A stretch of 64,000 nt of DNA from Pseudogymnoascus destructans (taxonomy: Eukaryota; Ascomycota; Leotiomycetes; Thelebolales; Thelebolaceae): assembly GCF_001641265.1 (NCBI RefSeq), contig NW_020167542.1, positions 536,609 through 600,608 of the forward strand, read 5' to 3'. Shown piece by piece: positions 21,398-33,298 of the stretch. The position numbers were made by a program, and so were the translations under genes. Position 1 is the stretch's first letter. Every line of letters begins with the position of its first letter. Under the pieces are notes generated by a model, which did not search any database, was not told the DNA's origin, and saw only the letters and a list, made by a program, of their open reading frames with translations.

Positions 21398-23094
21398 GCA
21401 ATCGACTTTTTGGGCTATTCAGTAATGCTTTTGCCCGGTGCATGCAGGTGAAAGGGAGGCTAGTGGCTCATAGTTGCTGTTTGTTCGTGGAGTCGTTCTC
21501 TTGTTTCCCTGCGATTGCAGTACGTACCTTCTGACGCGGTTTGACGCAGTACGTACCTTCCGACCTGGAGTTGACGCGGTTTGACGCAGTACGTACCTTC
21601 CGACCTGGGAGTTGACGCGGTTTGGCGCGACCCGCTAGGGCATTTCAAAGTGGGTGGTGAGGTGAGCAGCACGGACCATGTAGAGCGATGGCACGTGACA
21701 TGGGGATCGATTTATTTTGTCAAGAGGGAAGTGAAGTGACCATTCGGGAGGATTTATTGCATGTTTACTCCGTATGTTTTTAAGGATCAGATGAGACTAC
21801 ATAGATGTTATATTCTACTCTACATACTCTACATACTCTCCGAGTTACGCAGCTCGAGTAGGAGGAGCTTCATGCACAGTCAGCCCACCTTATCACATCT
21901 CGCACGCCTGTACTCCGTACAACCAGCCAATTGGGCTTGGGTGAGGTTTTCAGGCACAAACAGAACAGACGGAAGTACTCGTACCATCTCCATGTGTCTC
22001 GGCTGTTCTTGTATCTCATCTCATATGTTATATAAAAGGACAGCTCATAAAGAACATACCCACAAGAATTAACTATTACCAACAGGACAAACAAGACCCC
22101 CTCGTTATTTTTTCTTGTTCAAGACAAAACAGACCCCCACAGCCGCACTTGGCCGCACATACTCGGGTAGTACGGCGTACGGTACGTCCCTTTCGTCCCT
22201 TCGCTTCGGCTTCGGTGAAACCTACGCTAATTGGCTAATCGGCTAATTGTACTCGGCGCACCCCCGACCGTGCGTGTCTTTTGACCTCGCCCGCCGTCCC
22301 CATCACATACATCCCCATCCACCGCAGCTACGGCGACCGATTCAGCTTAGGGCTTGCAGTACTCGAGTAGCTGCCGTAACCTGTCGACGTCGGGGTGTGC
22401 ATATTTAGGGGTGTCCGTTCATCCCACTGCCGTCTTTGGTCCTCCCTCCCTTTCCAACACCTCCCACCTACCTCCCCACCTTTTGTCCTCGATCCCTCCT
22501 TCACCCCATCTCAAAAAACCAAAAACATCTCTCTATCGACCCCAAGGCCGTGTGAGAGTTTTGAGATTTGAGGCGGTGGTTTTCTACTTCTCTCATCTCT
22601 TCCTTCTCCCATATCTTCTCCTTTCTGCTTGTGTTTCTTCCCTTGTACGGGTTCCGTCATAACCCGTCGTCGTCGGTTTCGTCGCATTGATCTTCCTTCC
22701 ACGTCTTTCGATTTGTTCAGTCGCGAAAGGTATAACAGAAGCCCGTCTTTGCGCGCGCCTCGCTGTCATCGAGGCTTTCTCTCAGCCCGAAAAACTCACA
22801 CTTTCTTCAGTTCATCGCTTGAAACTCCTGTCGTCGATTCTCTCCGACTTGCCTTTTCAATCAAACTCATTTCGCGATCCGATTCCTTCGAATCATTTCG
22901 AGTCCTTCCAAGTCGATTCGTAATACTGTTGGGGACCTGCCACGCGATTCATCCTATATGATCCTAAGTACATCTCGATTTTAGACTCCTACGTAGTTTC
23001 ATACTCGTCGGATTCTTCGCTTCGAACAAAGGCTCGAGTTGCGCAGTCACTTTTGCAGCAAAAAAGCACAGTAATACTTCAAAACCCACAGACG
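21398..23094. other. Intergenic plus long 5' leader of the RNA-binding protein gene
   Basis: The left part holds the 39-40 bp tandem repeat listed separately. From about 22400 the sequence becomes strongly pyrimidine-rich (ctccctccctttccaac, ttcttccctt), typical of the long leader of a highly expressed fungal gene. No coding exon is supported. Confidence 0.5.
21518..21632. repeat. Three-copy tandem repeat, unit about 39-40 bp
   Basis: The unit contains gacgcagtacgtacctt, ccgacctgg and gttgacgcggtttgacg. Two full copies are nearly identical and a partial copy precedes them at 21518. It lies in the PIF1/PUB1-type intergenic region. Confidence 0.8.
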
Positions 23095-24859
23095 ATGTCT
23101 GACCAAGCCCCTCCTCCGCCCGGGACGCAGCTCCCACCTCCACCTGGAACTGCCGGTGCTCCAGGCTACGAGAACGGCCAGAATGGCATGGGCAACCCGC
23201 ACATGCCTCCTCTACCGCTCCCACCTGTCATCATCCCCCAGAACACGAATCCCATTCCAACAGCTATAACCTCGCCGATGTCGGGCGAAAACGGGGTCAT
23301 CATGTCTCCAGATAGCCAGGGCAGGTTCGTTCGACGTGCGGCCCCAGAGCCAAACAAGCGTGCCCTCTACGTTGGTGGACTTGATCCTCGCGTGACCGAG
23401 GACGTTCTGCGCCAAATCTTTGAAACGACCGGACATGTCCAAAACGTCAAAATCATTCCTGACAAGAATGTAGGTGCTGTCAGTATCACCTTTTATATGT
23501 GTCAATTCATGAGATACTCGGATATGCGCACAAGTGTGTGGCATAGAGATCTCGCCCCCACTCCAGAGACACTTATCTCACACTCCTTTGTTGTACGTAC
23601 AGCATGCTAATCGCATTAACCAGCTACAGTCCAAGGGCTTCAACTATGGCTTTGTCGAGTACGACGATCCTGGAGCAGCAGAGCGTGCTATGCAAACTTT
23701 GAATGGCAGACGTGTGCACCAAGCCGTATGTACAATATCGCATGGAACAAGTGAATTCTAATGACTAACCGGAATAGGAAATTCGTGTTAACTGGGCATA
23801 CCAGTCCAACACATCTAATAAGGAGGACACCTCGAACCATTTCCACATCTTCGTTGGCGATCTTTCGAACGAGGTTAACGATGAGGTGCTCCTTCAAGCA
23901 TTCTGTGCTTTCGGATCGGTTTCTGAGGCAAGAGTGATGTGGGACATGAAGACCGGAAGGTCCCGTGGCTACGGATTTGTTGCTTTCCGTGAGCGCCAAG
24001 ATGCTGAAAAGGCTCTCAGCTCAATGGATGGAGAATGGCTCGGATCTCGCGCGATACGCTGTAACTGGGCGAATCAAAAGGGCCAGCCATCGATCTCCCA
24101 GCAGCAATCCATGGTTTCTACTGGACTTACTCCAACTACACCTTTCGGCCACCACCACTTCCCAACCCACGGTGTCCAAAGCTACGATATGATTGTCCAG
24201 CAAACTCCCCAGTGGCAAACCACCGTCTACGTTGGCAACCTTACGCCATACACGACCCAGAACGACCTTGTTCCCCTGTTCCAGAATTTTGGATACGTTG
24301 TTGAGACCCGCTTCCAATCTGACCGCGGCTTTGCTTTTGTTAAGATGGACACACACGAGAACGCCGCTATGGCTATTTGCCAGCTGAGTGGTTATAATGT
24401 GAACGGCCGCCCGTTGAAGTGCAGCGTAAGTCGATTCATAACTGTGTCCAGAAATCAAACTGACTTTCAAAATAGTGGGGCAAGGACAAGGCACCTTCTC
24501 AGCCAGGGTTTGAGGGAACCCCAACCGGTTACAGCCCTCAGAGTGCTCAGACTCCTGCCTACCCTGGGACACCATCCGCCTATTTCCCCCAGTACGGTGG
24601 AATGCCACCTCAACAAGGCCCCCCATCAGCTGGACCCATGCCTAACCAACAGTCCCAAGCACAATATGGTGGCCAGCCAGGAAACTACGGAGGACCTCCT
24701 CAACAGTCCCCTGCTGGGTATGGAGGCCAGCCAATGGGATACGGTGGCCCACCAAGCGCAGGTGGTTACGGCCGTGCACAGCAGACGCCGACCGCTCAAT
24801 GGAGCCCGCCGGCCTCTCAAGGCTTCGGACAAGCCGGCTTTGGTGGCTACCAAGGCTAG
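23095..24859 (+). CDS. pub1: Three-RRM poly(U)/poly(A) RNA-binding protein, PUB1/TIA1 type
   Basis: TIA1/Pub1 proteins bind U-rich mRNA and assemble stress granules. Exons: 23095-23469, 23624-23725, 23778-24425, 24476-24859, all in frame, 502 residues. A Pro-rich N-terminus is followed by RRM1 (RALYVGGLDPRVTEDVL, split by introns 1 and 2), RRM2 (HIFVGDLSNEVNDEVL, GYGFVAFRERQDAEKAL) and RRM3 (TTVYVGNLTPYTTQNDL, RGFAFVKMDTHENAA). The C-terminus is a prion-like Q/G/Y/P-rich tail with repeated YGGQP and YGGPP. Intron 1 is the longest (154 bp) with a TGCTAATC branch site; intron 3 splits RRM3 from the tail at CS/WGKD, a position common in this family. Nothing is broken. Confidence 0.95.
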
Positions 24860-25867
24860 CTCGGGCCCTGAATTCGACTGAGCCGCTGACTTTGCTCCCC
24901 TGATTATGTTTTTGGGTGGCGGCGTGTGTCGTCAGGTGCGGGTTTCGGTTATCACTTACTTCTTCTGTCCCTGTGTTTTTAATTCAGTCTCTTCTTGACG
25001 ACAACGGCAGTGGAACCATTTGTTGGATAGCTCACAGCGATGATTTGCCTAGGGTTTCTTCTTATAGCATTCTCTCTCCCAATCGCCCCATTTTCCTCTC
25101 CTCTCTCGTCTGTGGCAGGTGCAGAAGCTATGTTATCATGTTTACGTCCATGTCGTCCTCTCAACAAAAAGCATGTGGTGTTCGTTTTTCTGGGATATGT
25201 TTTTATGTGCTTGAAATTCGGAGGATTTGTTTCTTCCTACCGTCTTTCTTCTACTCTACCTACCTCTACTTCCACGATGAGGCATATAATTTGCGTATTT
25301 TTGGCCCCTTTGTATGCTCGTTTATTTTTCTCGTGTGACGAGTTCACCGAATTCTCTATACTATCGTGCGACTACCCCCTGGCTTTTTTTTCGTAGCGCC
25401 GCCGCTGGCGCCTGTCATGTAATGATGGTTTTGGATGGAAGATTGTTCGGGATCTTAATTGGAGACGTATTTGAGGGGAGGGTTACTACTGGCTGCGGTG
25501 GGAATAGGGATTGAGAATGAATGCACATAGTCTTGACTATGGATAATTGAAGAGTTGTTCTTCTTCGGGAACTAAGTGAACCAACCTGCCACTTCTTAAT
25601 GGTTGCTAGAAACCCTGCTTGTAATCGTGGATGCGCGTAAAATACTGCCATAGGGAGACTGTTTTTACCACCAGGCGAATTGATATTAAAAACGCGGGGA
25701 CGGGGCAGAATGACGGGACGGGCCATTATTTATCCGCGGTAACATAGCGTCATCCACGCCGAACCGCCGTGAGTCTCCACTTACCCACTCAGCGTCGGAG
25801 CTCTACAAGTTACCTCAAACACACTGAACATATTTATCTCTATCCACCAGCATCTCATATCATCACC
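24860..25867. other. 3' untranslated region and intergenic, no gene seen
   Basis: T-rich sequence follows the PUB1-type stop, consistent with a long 3' untranslated region. Short frames on both strands have no support. The promoter of the Med2-like gene lies at the right end. Confidence 0.4.
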
Positions 25868-27238
25868 ATGTCCGCACCAAGACCCGGTCCGCAGCCAGCC
25901 AAGCTTCAATCCAAACAGCAACAGCACCTCGACACCCTGCAGAATCTAATAAACACCATTGTGCGCCCCCCCCACCTCCCCCCAACCCCATCTTCGTCGA
26001 CACAGTTTAATACTAACCCCCCCAACCAGCTCATCGAAACCGGCAAAGCCCTGCGCTCCGCCAACATGAAGGGCGCCAAGACCATCTCCCACGACAACGA
26101 TAGGCTGCAGATGTACATGCCCAAGGCGATCACAAGCTTCCATGGCGCGCTAGATGAGCTAGAGAGTGATATTGTAAGAACTGTTCCGATTGTGGGATAG
26201 GGGGTGCTTTTTGGGGGGGATGTACTGATTTGATGCGAATAGGTCAGGGCTAAGGCGGTTATTGCGAGGGACTTGAGGGAGGTGAGGAGGAGGGAGGAGG
26301 AGTTGAGGAATCCGGTTGCGAAACCGAATGAGGGTGTGGCGGTTGATATGGGGATGGAGACGGTTGATGATGCACAGCCTGGGATGGCTACGCGTGATGG
26401 GGGGCTTTTGGAGCAACCGGCACATATTAAGATGGAAGAGGCGCCCGACGCCTTGGGACAAGGGGGCGACCAGCTAGTGAAGCCCGAGCCGTCGGGTACC
26501 GCTGTGCAGGCGGGCGACCTGACAAAGCAGGAGGCATTGGATACTTTGGACCTGTTTGAGGAGCAACCAAAAGAAGATCTTGTGCAAACCTCTGAAAAGC
26601 CACAGGACGAGGTCAAACAAAGCATCGAACAACCAGAAGCATCAGCCGCAGACGTCCAGCAAGTTGATAAGCTTCAAGATGCCCCGACTAAAGAGCTGGG
26701 ACCACTGGACACGCTTGATACCAATGACGACATGCCTTACGAGTCCCTATTCGGCCCGAAGAGCGCACACGACGACCACCCTGATCTCAACTTTGACGAC
26801 TTTGATTTCGGTACGGATAATGCTGCGGGAGGAGAGAATCAAGACCAAGAATACAGTATGGCAAACGACGGCCACATAGACCTATCGACCTTCGGGGAAG
26901 CCTGCGACCAACCCTTCGGCAATGATGATGGGAGCTCGATGCTACAAGGCCTAGAGAGCTACGCCAACCAGGTGCCCGAGGAGGGCGCGGACATCAACAT
27001 GCTCGATACAGCAAATAGCGGTGGGAACGCAGGCGGAGACGGTGAAATCATTAACCTAGATGGGGAAGATGGTGTCGGGATGAGCGGCGCGGATCTCGAT
27101 CTGGCTATGGGGATAGGCGGGAACGAGACGAATTTCGACGATCTACTCGACAGCTTGGATTTCGAAGGTGGCGACGAAACGACGGGGCTGGAGAACCAGA
27201 AGTTCGACGATGCGTACTTCGGTATTGGGGATAGCTGA
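25868..27238 (+). CDS. med2: Mediator tail subunit, Med2-like
   Basis: Exons: 25868-25960, 26030-26173, 26243-27238; 410 residues. Intron 1 (GTGCGC...ACTAAC...CCAG) has no stop in frame, so an unspliced reading wrongly inserts a Pro-rich stretch. The spliced N-terminus is helical (KQQQHLDTLQNLINTI, then LIETGKALRSANMKG) and reaches FHGALDELESDIVRA, which resembles FHGILDDLE of yeast Med2. A basic/acidic coiled helix (RDLREVRRREEELRN) follows. The rest is disordered and acidic, with Asp/Phe/Leu clusters (PDLNFDDFDFG, NFDDLLDSLDFEGGDE) similar to the C-terminal organisation of Med2. Family assignment rests on the short FHGxLDxLE motif and overall layout, so it is moderate. Confidence 0.6.
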
Positions 27239-27320
27239 GTGGTGCCCACGTGGCGTGCAATTAATCAAATCCAACGCTTACCGCCTCAATCCTCTCGTGC
27301 ATTATTTTCCAGGCAAAGGA

Positions 27321-27945
27321 TTATTTCACGTAGATCTTTGTGGAGTTGGCGGACCAGGTGTCGACGATTAGGTCGGCGGGGCCACAGGTGGAGACGTCGA
27401 TGAACTGCCAGTCGAGGTAGATGGGGACGCCGGGTTGGTCCTCGGCGATGTTGGTGCGGAGGAGCTCTTGCGCGATGAAGTAGGGGCCCGTGGCGCCTTT
27501 GGGGGTGAGGATGCAGGGCGAGGTGGTGCCGAAGACTTCGGAGGGGGGGGGTGGAGGGGGTGAAGTCGTGGGAGGAGGTGCGGTCGTGGGAGACTTGCAT
27601 TAATTTCTCGACGTCTACTAAGTCACGGCGGTGGCGCATGCGCGCTGGGTTTGTTAGTTGTGTAATTAAGAGGGGGAAGAGCGGGCGTACTACCGGTAAG
27701 GCCGCGTTCCTCGCGCAGGCGCTGTGCAGTGGCTGCTCGGCGCAGGGCAGCTTGTTTCTGTAGCTCTATGGACGCCGCTGATCCGGAGCAGGCCTGAAGA
27801 GACCGTGCTCCATTTTTGGTGTGAAACGCCTGTTCGCCGAGGGCGCGGCGGAGGAGAACCGGGTCTTTATGGTCTGGATGGGCGAGAGCGCTAATGAAGT
27901 ATGTAGCCGCCACCAAGGCCGAGGCCAATCCCGAGAGGATAACAT
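27321..27945 (-). pseudogene. Secreted intradiol dioxygenase-like pseudogene, N-terminal half (inverted)
   Basis: On the minus strand this encodes the N-terminal half of the fungal extracellular intradiol ring-cleavage dioxygenase-like family. It shows a hydrophobic signal segment with an ALAHPDHKDP-type cleavage region, a basic helix (RRAATAQRLREERGL), an intron near 27693-27645 and then CILTPKGATGPYF, VPIYLDWQFIDVSTC and DLIVDTW. It is broken: the only plausible start ATG (27945) is out of frame with the signal segment, a C-run at about 27543-27551 shifts the frame, and the chain stops at 27321 where the family continues with the iron-binding half. That half is found in opposite orientation at 28370-28905, so an inversion separated the two. 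Confidence 0.75.
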
Positions 27946-28369
27946 TTTGAGGCTTGAATTTAAGAGAAGGTATGATAAGGTGGAGCTTCGACGGTTTGGA
28001 GCGTAGGGGGGGGGGAAGAGGGGACCGACAGCTTGGCCAAAAGCTCGCTTTATATATCCATCTCACGAACGAGGGGCCCATCTGACAGCAGGCCAGATTG
28101 CGGGGCAAGCCATTTCAAGATCGAGGTTATAAGAAGCAGCGAAGCTGCGGAGTTCAGCTTTAGCCATTCATATGAGTTGTAATATACAGCAATCTCCGAC
28201 TTGTATAGCACGTGTCATGTAAAGGAGCAAGCACGCATACAGGCAGTCATCATCAACTCTGTCGCCGAACTTCTTCCATATATAAAGCCAATTGAAATCC
28301 GGGGCTCCCAGCGCTTGCATCGGCATTAACATCGAGGCTGAATGGCTAAAAGCTTAATCCTGGTTGTAA
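27946..28369. other. Former promoter of the split dioxygenase
   Basis: Contains TATA-like catatataaag near 28277 and tttatatatcc near 28050. It lies between the two divergent halves of the pseudogene and would be its 5' region if the inversion is as inferred. Confidence 0.35.
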
Positions 28370-28905
28370 TAACGCACGGTTGCGGTCCGTCTCGTTCAGC
28401 GACCCGACCGAGTATTCAGGGCTCAACACCACTTTCCTCCGCGGCGTCCAGCAGACTGACGCAGATGGTGTCGTGCAATTACGACTATTTACCCGGGCCA
28501 CTACTGGACCAACATGTCCTTACCAACCAGCGGCACCCTCCTCCCCAACGGCACCTACACCGGCGGCCACGTCTCGCACATCGGACAACTCTACTTCGAC
28601 GCCTCGCTCCGCGCTGTCGTCGAGGCTGCGGAGCCATGTAACACGAATTTACTCCCACCGACGACGAATAAGGAGGATGTGTGGATTGGACCCAGCAAGA
28701 CGGAGCAGGTAGATCCGTTTTTTGATGTGTTACTGGGGGGAGGATTGAGGATGGGATTTTGGCATGGACGTCGATGACGGTTGATGCGGGGGCGAATTGG
28801 GATGCGGTTGCTGGGCCGGCGGCGTATTGGGGGGAGGATGGGGGACATGATAATTCGGATGGGGGGTGGGCGGGGATGTTTCCGACGCGGCCGGCGAAGA
28901 AGTAA
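28370..28905 (+). pseudogene. Secreted intradiol dioxygenase-like pseudogene, C-terminal half
   Basis: Plus-strand remainder of the dioxygenase whose first half lies inverted at 27321-27945. Visible pieces are NTTFLRGVQQTDADGVV, YPGHY, TLLPNGTYTGGHVSHIG, QLYFDASL, NTNLLPPTTN and, after another shift, DGILAWTSM and DAGANWDA. There is a frameshift near 28480 and another in a G-run near 28735. The segment after YPGHY that normally carries the HxH metal ligands is missing. Together with the split, this makes the gene inactive. Confidence 0.75.
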
Positions 28906-29167
28906 GTTCCTGTGGTGAAAGAGATGGGGATTGCTGTGCTGGTGAGAGGGGGTTTGAGGGGTAGATGGGGACTATTTTTAGGAGGGGTTATATGAGTGGA
29001 TCTATGTTTCACTCGCCATATAGCCAGCGTAAAATGAAATATATGAGCCCCTTATAAACGAGAGATACAATTTCTTGTATTGTTGTATCAGATCCCTAAC
29101 TCCATCCCACGCCAACCCCACTTCACTCCACCTCCCCCAATCTGGTATCAAAATCTCATTTCCCCAA

Positions 29168-29811
29168 CTAGGCAATCATATCATCATAATCCTCCTCCTC
29201 ACTATCATCCACAACCACCACCTTCTTCCTCTCCCCCACCGCCTTCCGATCCAACGGACACGTCCCCTTCAACCTCAACCACGGCCCCACACACTCGAGA
29301 TCAAACCAATGCCCCGGATGACATGGCAACTGCACCACCAGCGGGTACTCATCATCCCTAAACCTCTCTCCACAAATCGGACAACCCCCCTCCCCCAACT
29401 CCTTCCTATCCACCCTCTCCAAGCTGTCCAAGAACGTCTGACTCAACCCCTCCACCTCCTTCGGCGGACTGTCTGCGTTGGTTTCTAACTCGCTGATCAA
29501 GGAGGAGAGAAGCTCGGCGGGGGGACCGGAGGCGGTGGACCGGATTTGGTAGTAGGAGTCGGCGAGGAGGGAGAAGGTCGCGCGCATGTCGACGGGGGTG
29601 GGCTGCGCGTGGGGGTTGTTGTGGGTGGCGGGGTCGAGATTGATTTGGGAGAGCTTGGCGAAGAAGGTGGACATATCGGGGCGGCGGGGGGAGGTGGTGG
29701 TGGAGGTGAAGGAGGGCTGGATGTTGTGTTCGACTGCGCGGGGGTAGGTGTTAGTGGGGTAATTGGGAATGGAGGGGGAATGGGGAGGGACGGACCTTCG
29801 TAGGACGCCAT
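29168..29811 (-). CDS. RING-H2 finger protein, putative E3 ubiquitin ligase
   Basis: Two exons: 29811-29796 and 29733-29168, joined in phase 1 to give 193 residues starting MASYEVEHNIQPS. The donor (GTCCGT) is weak, but the acceptor CCCGCGCAG and the conserved-looking joined N-terminus support it. The C-terminal half holds a C3H2C3 RING: CPICGERFRDDEYP, then LPCHPGHWFDLECVGPWL and GTCPLDRK. A short acidic tail (VVDDSEEEDYDD) follows. A helical region about residues 30-110 has no domain I recognise. No membrane segment is seen, so the protein is presumably soluble. Substrates cannot be told from sequence. Confidence 0.8.
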
Positions 29812-30476
29812 GGTGATGGCGGGGAGGATGGAGATGAGATGGCGCTTTGGGTGGGATGAGAATTGATGGGAGGGTTTGGAGTTATGGGTGGGAGGTTTTG
29901 GAGGTTGGAGGTATAGGTGGGTGGTGGGTGTTTGGTCCAGGCAAGCACGTTTACGTGTGTGGCTGTTCGTGTGAAGCCAGTGGGGAGGCGGTAAGTCGGT
30001 TCTGCCGGCAGAATTGTTCCCCAAGTCCAACACTCACATTTCACACAGTTTGTACAAAGCAGCGTCTGGGTTCTTAAAGGGAATGATTGCTACTGCTAAG
30101 GTAGTCACTAGCTTAGAGTCAAGGAAGTAAAAGATGTCACAGGGGCAATTGTAGGACTGAGATAGTTTTGCATGTTGTTTTTGTAGCCATCGATCAGTAG
30201 CCATCGATCTAACCACGATTTCGGGACCAGCTGGTGCGATATTGCGTACAGTACATAAAGAGTCCTAGCCGACTCATTCTAGGGTATCATCCGCGAGCGA
30301 AGGACAAGAAAGAAAATTCAGATGACCCTATCGACCAGCAGATTTCCAAGCCCAGGAGCAACTATTCAGCTTATAGCTGCGTGACCACATCGGAAAGCTG
30401 CATCCCCACCGCCCCCCTGGTGACATCAGCCTTGTTGTCCACACCCACCGGCTTAGTAGTCGGGTCCTTGGCACCC
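29812..30476. other. Intergenic, nothing recognised
   Basis: G/T-rich near the RING gene and AT-rich to the right. Frames here are overlaps of low-complexity sequence without family resemblance. Confidence 0.4.
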
Positions 30477-32047
30477 CTATCTTCCAGTTCCCACCGCAGT
30501 CGCAAATTCCGAAGTAGGCTTCCCATCTTCCTCCGATTCCGAGTCCGAAGGAGCATCAGCTGCAAGGTAAAAGCGTCTCTTATGCAGAATATACGTTATA
30601 TCATCCTCCGGTTCACCTTCCACGTCATCAAGATTAAACTTATGACGGAGTTCGGTGTTGGTATGGAGAGACTTGTCGCTGTGAGGAGTTAGCCTCGGTT
30701 TGCTATATTAGACAACCAGGCGAAGAAATCATACCTTCTACCATGAAGCACGGCAGGGCGCTTCCCATGCTTATCGTCCATTTTCGCTGCGCGGAGGCGA
30801 GGAGAGTTGGGTGGCGTATCAGCTGCGCGGATGTGGGATAGGAGACTACTTCCCTCCGCTGCGTCAGCTTTGGCAGTCTCTGTTGCAAGCATCATGTTGA
30901 CATGGAGAACTCGTCGGAGCGCATATCTTTCGTCTGGTTCGATGGGAGTGATTTCAATGTCAGATTCGAGATTGAGACTTCTAGCCATGGCAGAGGAATC
31001 GTATGCGTTAGATGACTGCCCGAATGTAGTATCGGCGCCCGGTTCATCATCAAAAGGGCTTAGTTGAGTCGAAACTTGCTCGGGGAGCTGCTCAGGGGGA
31101 GTCTTGGCGATGTTAATTCCTAGAGCTTTTCCCTTCGACACTGGCCTAAATACCATCTGTGGTCGTGGATCTGGTCTAAGACCGTAGTTGATAGCGCACT
31201 TGCGTGGAACTACAGGTCTCTTCCCCAGAATATTGAAGCCGAATCCAGAGACGGCTGTCATTGGGATCTCATTGTTGGCGATGGCGTCCAGGCTGAGAAA
31301 AGAACGTTCCATGCATGCTTGCCGGCACCTGTGGCAGACTTTGAACTGGCACTCCTCATTTGGTTTTGGGACCCAGAGCTTGGTTTCATCGGATGCGTCG
31401 CCGAGGATTGAGTAGGGGTTGAGGACGGATTGTTCACGGTGTCGGTATATCTCGAGGTCTCTGCTGTGGCGCTTTGCGACGTCGAGGATCTGTTCTGAGG
31501 TTAGCCGTTGATTCAAAGGTGTGTGAACTGGAAGCACTGGATAGAACGTGGATTTCCCAAGATCGGAAGAAATTATGGAACTCACGTGTGTTCTCTGGTC
31601 GAGAAGTATGCTGAGCTGCTGCGGGCTATATGTCTGGAGCTGTCCTGGGCCCATCTCTTCAAGGAAAGATACCGGACGTGCACGCGCTGCTGCACTCCTC
31701 CTCTTAGGTTCTGCTGGAACCGTGAAAGAATCAAAGAGGTTATCAAGGCCATTCTAGAAGATTTTATTGTTAGAGCAGTGCCAAGATTGTTAGCAGTTTC
31801 CAGAACAACTCACCACACCCTTCTCATTGTAATCATTCTCAATCATGAGTTCACGGTCTTGGGAACACCTGTATACCCACCCAAAAGACCCAGGATGGAG
31901 ACACAGGGAGCACCGCATGTCAACAGAGTACATCCTGACCATGGTGATGTGCGTACACATCATCTCTCGCGACCTGCTTGCTGTTTGTGCTGGGCTGTTG
32001 TTTGCAGCAGGGGTCTCGGGTTTAATCTGAAGTTCGTTTGGAGGCAT
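30477..32047 (-). CDS. Conserved filamentous-fungal protein of unknown function
   Basis: Four exons: 32047-31814, 31753-31586, 31489-30735, 30678-30477, all with consensus donors (GTGAGT, GTGAGT, GTATGA) and in frame; 452 residues. The N-terminal part has a cysteine cluster that may bind zinc: MMCTHITMVRMYSVDMRCSL, CLHPGSFGWVYRC. A helical SPQQLSILLDQR segment and a second cluster (CQFKVCHRCRQACMERSF) follow. The C-terminal half is acidic and disordered (DDVEGEPEDDITYIL, SDSESEEDGK). I recall this architecture as a recurring uncharacterised fungal protein, but I know no function. Without the last intron the frame would stop early at about 30689, removing the acidic tail. Confidence 0.8.
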
Positions 32048-32562
32048 ATTGTGGGATTCCTCTAACCATTCTTGATGTGGGAAGTTGTGGGTAGGTTTGC
32101 TGTTTGTTTGTGGAGTTTTTCTGCCGCGATGGGTTGTGGGGTGAAGAGAGGTTTCTGTTTACCTCTCGTGTTCGCCTAGTGGGGATTTTAAGTGAAGGTA
32201 TTCCCAGTGTCTGCCGTGGAGTTTTGGCAGCTTAAGAACTGACAACAGGACAGTTTTCCACGCCAGTTATCAACGTGTCGATTCTCGACACGGGGAACTG
32301 AGCATAAACTTCAATATCACATAGAAAATATGGAGGGCACAAGGCTATGAAGAACGATGGGTCTGGTTAAGATGGATTCGTATGATACTACATATTTTGA
32401 AATTGACCGATGCCACGATTGAGCATGTCACAGACATAAATACATATGGCTCATTCAAATATGAACTATCGAGCTGTAGCCTAATAATGAGGGCTAATAG
32501 AGAAGGGAAACCGGCAGGACGTAAGGGGAAATGAGCACTGAGCACTGACTCAAGATGTAATA
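32048..32562. other. Intergenic, nothing recognised
   Basis: AT-rich spacer between the unknown-function gene and the LTR element. The last five bases (TAATA, 32563-32567) are the left target-site duplicate. Confidence 0.5.
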
Positions 32563-32567
32563 TAATA

Positions 32568-32906
32568 TGTTGAATCCTCGGTCCGGAAACAGGGATGAGG
32601 GCCCTGATACCGAAACTGTGTCAGTCAGTTTCGTGATCCTCCGGATACTGGATCTTCCGATCCTAAAAGCTTCGATTCTGAAGCTCTAGGGAACGGACCG
32701 AAGCCAGGAGGGTTTCAGGATCCGAGCCACGAATAGGCACAGGAATAGAGCCTGTAGCCCGTAAAAAGTATATATAGTAGTTAGAATAGCTTCAATTATA
32801 AGAATATGCATTACAAAATTATCACTTCGGGCCCTACTGCTTCATGACTGTATTTTCGGTTTATATTCTCTACTACTGCCACGGATCCTACGGATATTCT
32901 TCAATG
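32568..32906 (+). repeat. 5' LTR, family A
   Basis: About 339 bp. The part from ctagggaacgga (32686) onward recurs at 34966-35187 and 51430-51656. The first part recurs inverted at about 48868-48980. Confidence 0.75.
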
Positions 32907-33298
32907 AGTTATGAGCCCGGGATCAGCGCAGAGATCTTATAACCAAAATATCGATCAATTGAAGCATCGAAGCTTCCAAACCATCGTCACCAGCAGCATC
33001 GTTAGCCTAGAATGACGACAGAGCATCTGCTTACTACACTGAAGAGCCATAAGAAGCTCAGGCAGCGCCAACTTCCTATCATAGAAGCGACAAATTGAAT
33101 AGACACTAGCCTAGGCAGGCATCATCAAATACGCTCTTAGTGTAGAAAAAGGGGTAAAGCCTATAGTGGCCAATCTAAACGAAGAACTAGGCATTAGCAA
33201 TAAATCAGAGCCCTTTATCATATGGTTTACGGGCAATGCCTAGGCCTATTCGATCATGGAAGCCACCTGTAGCTCCGATACTCTAGACACAATCAGTG

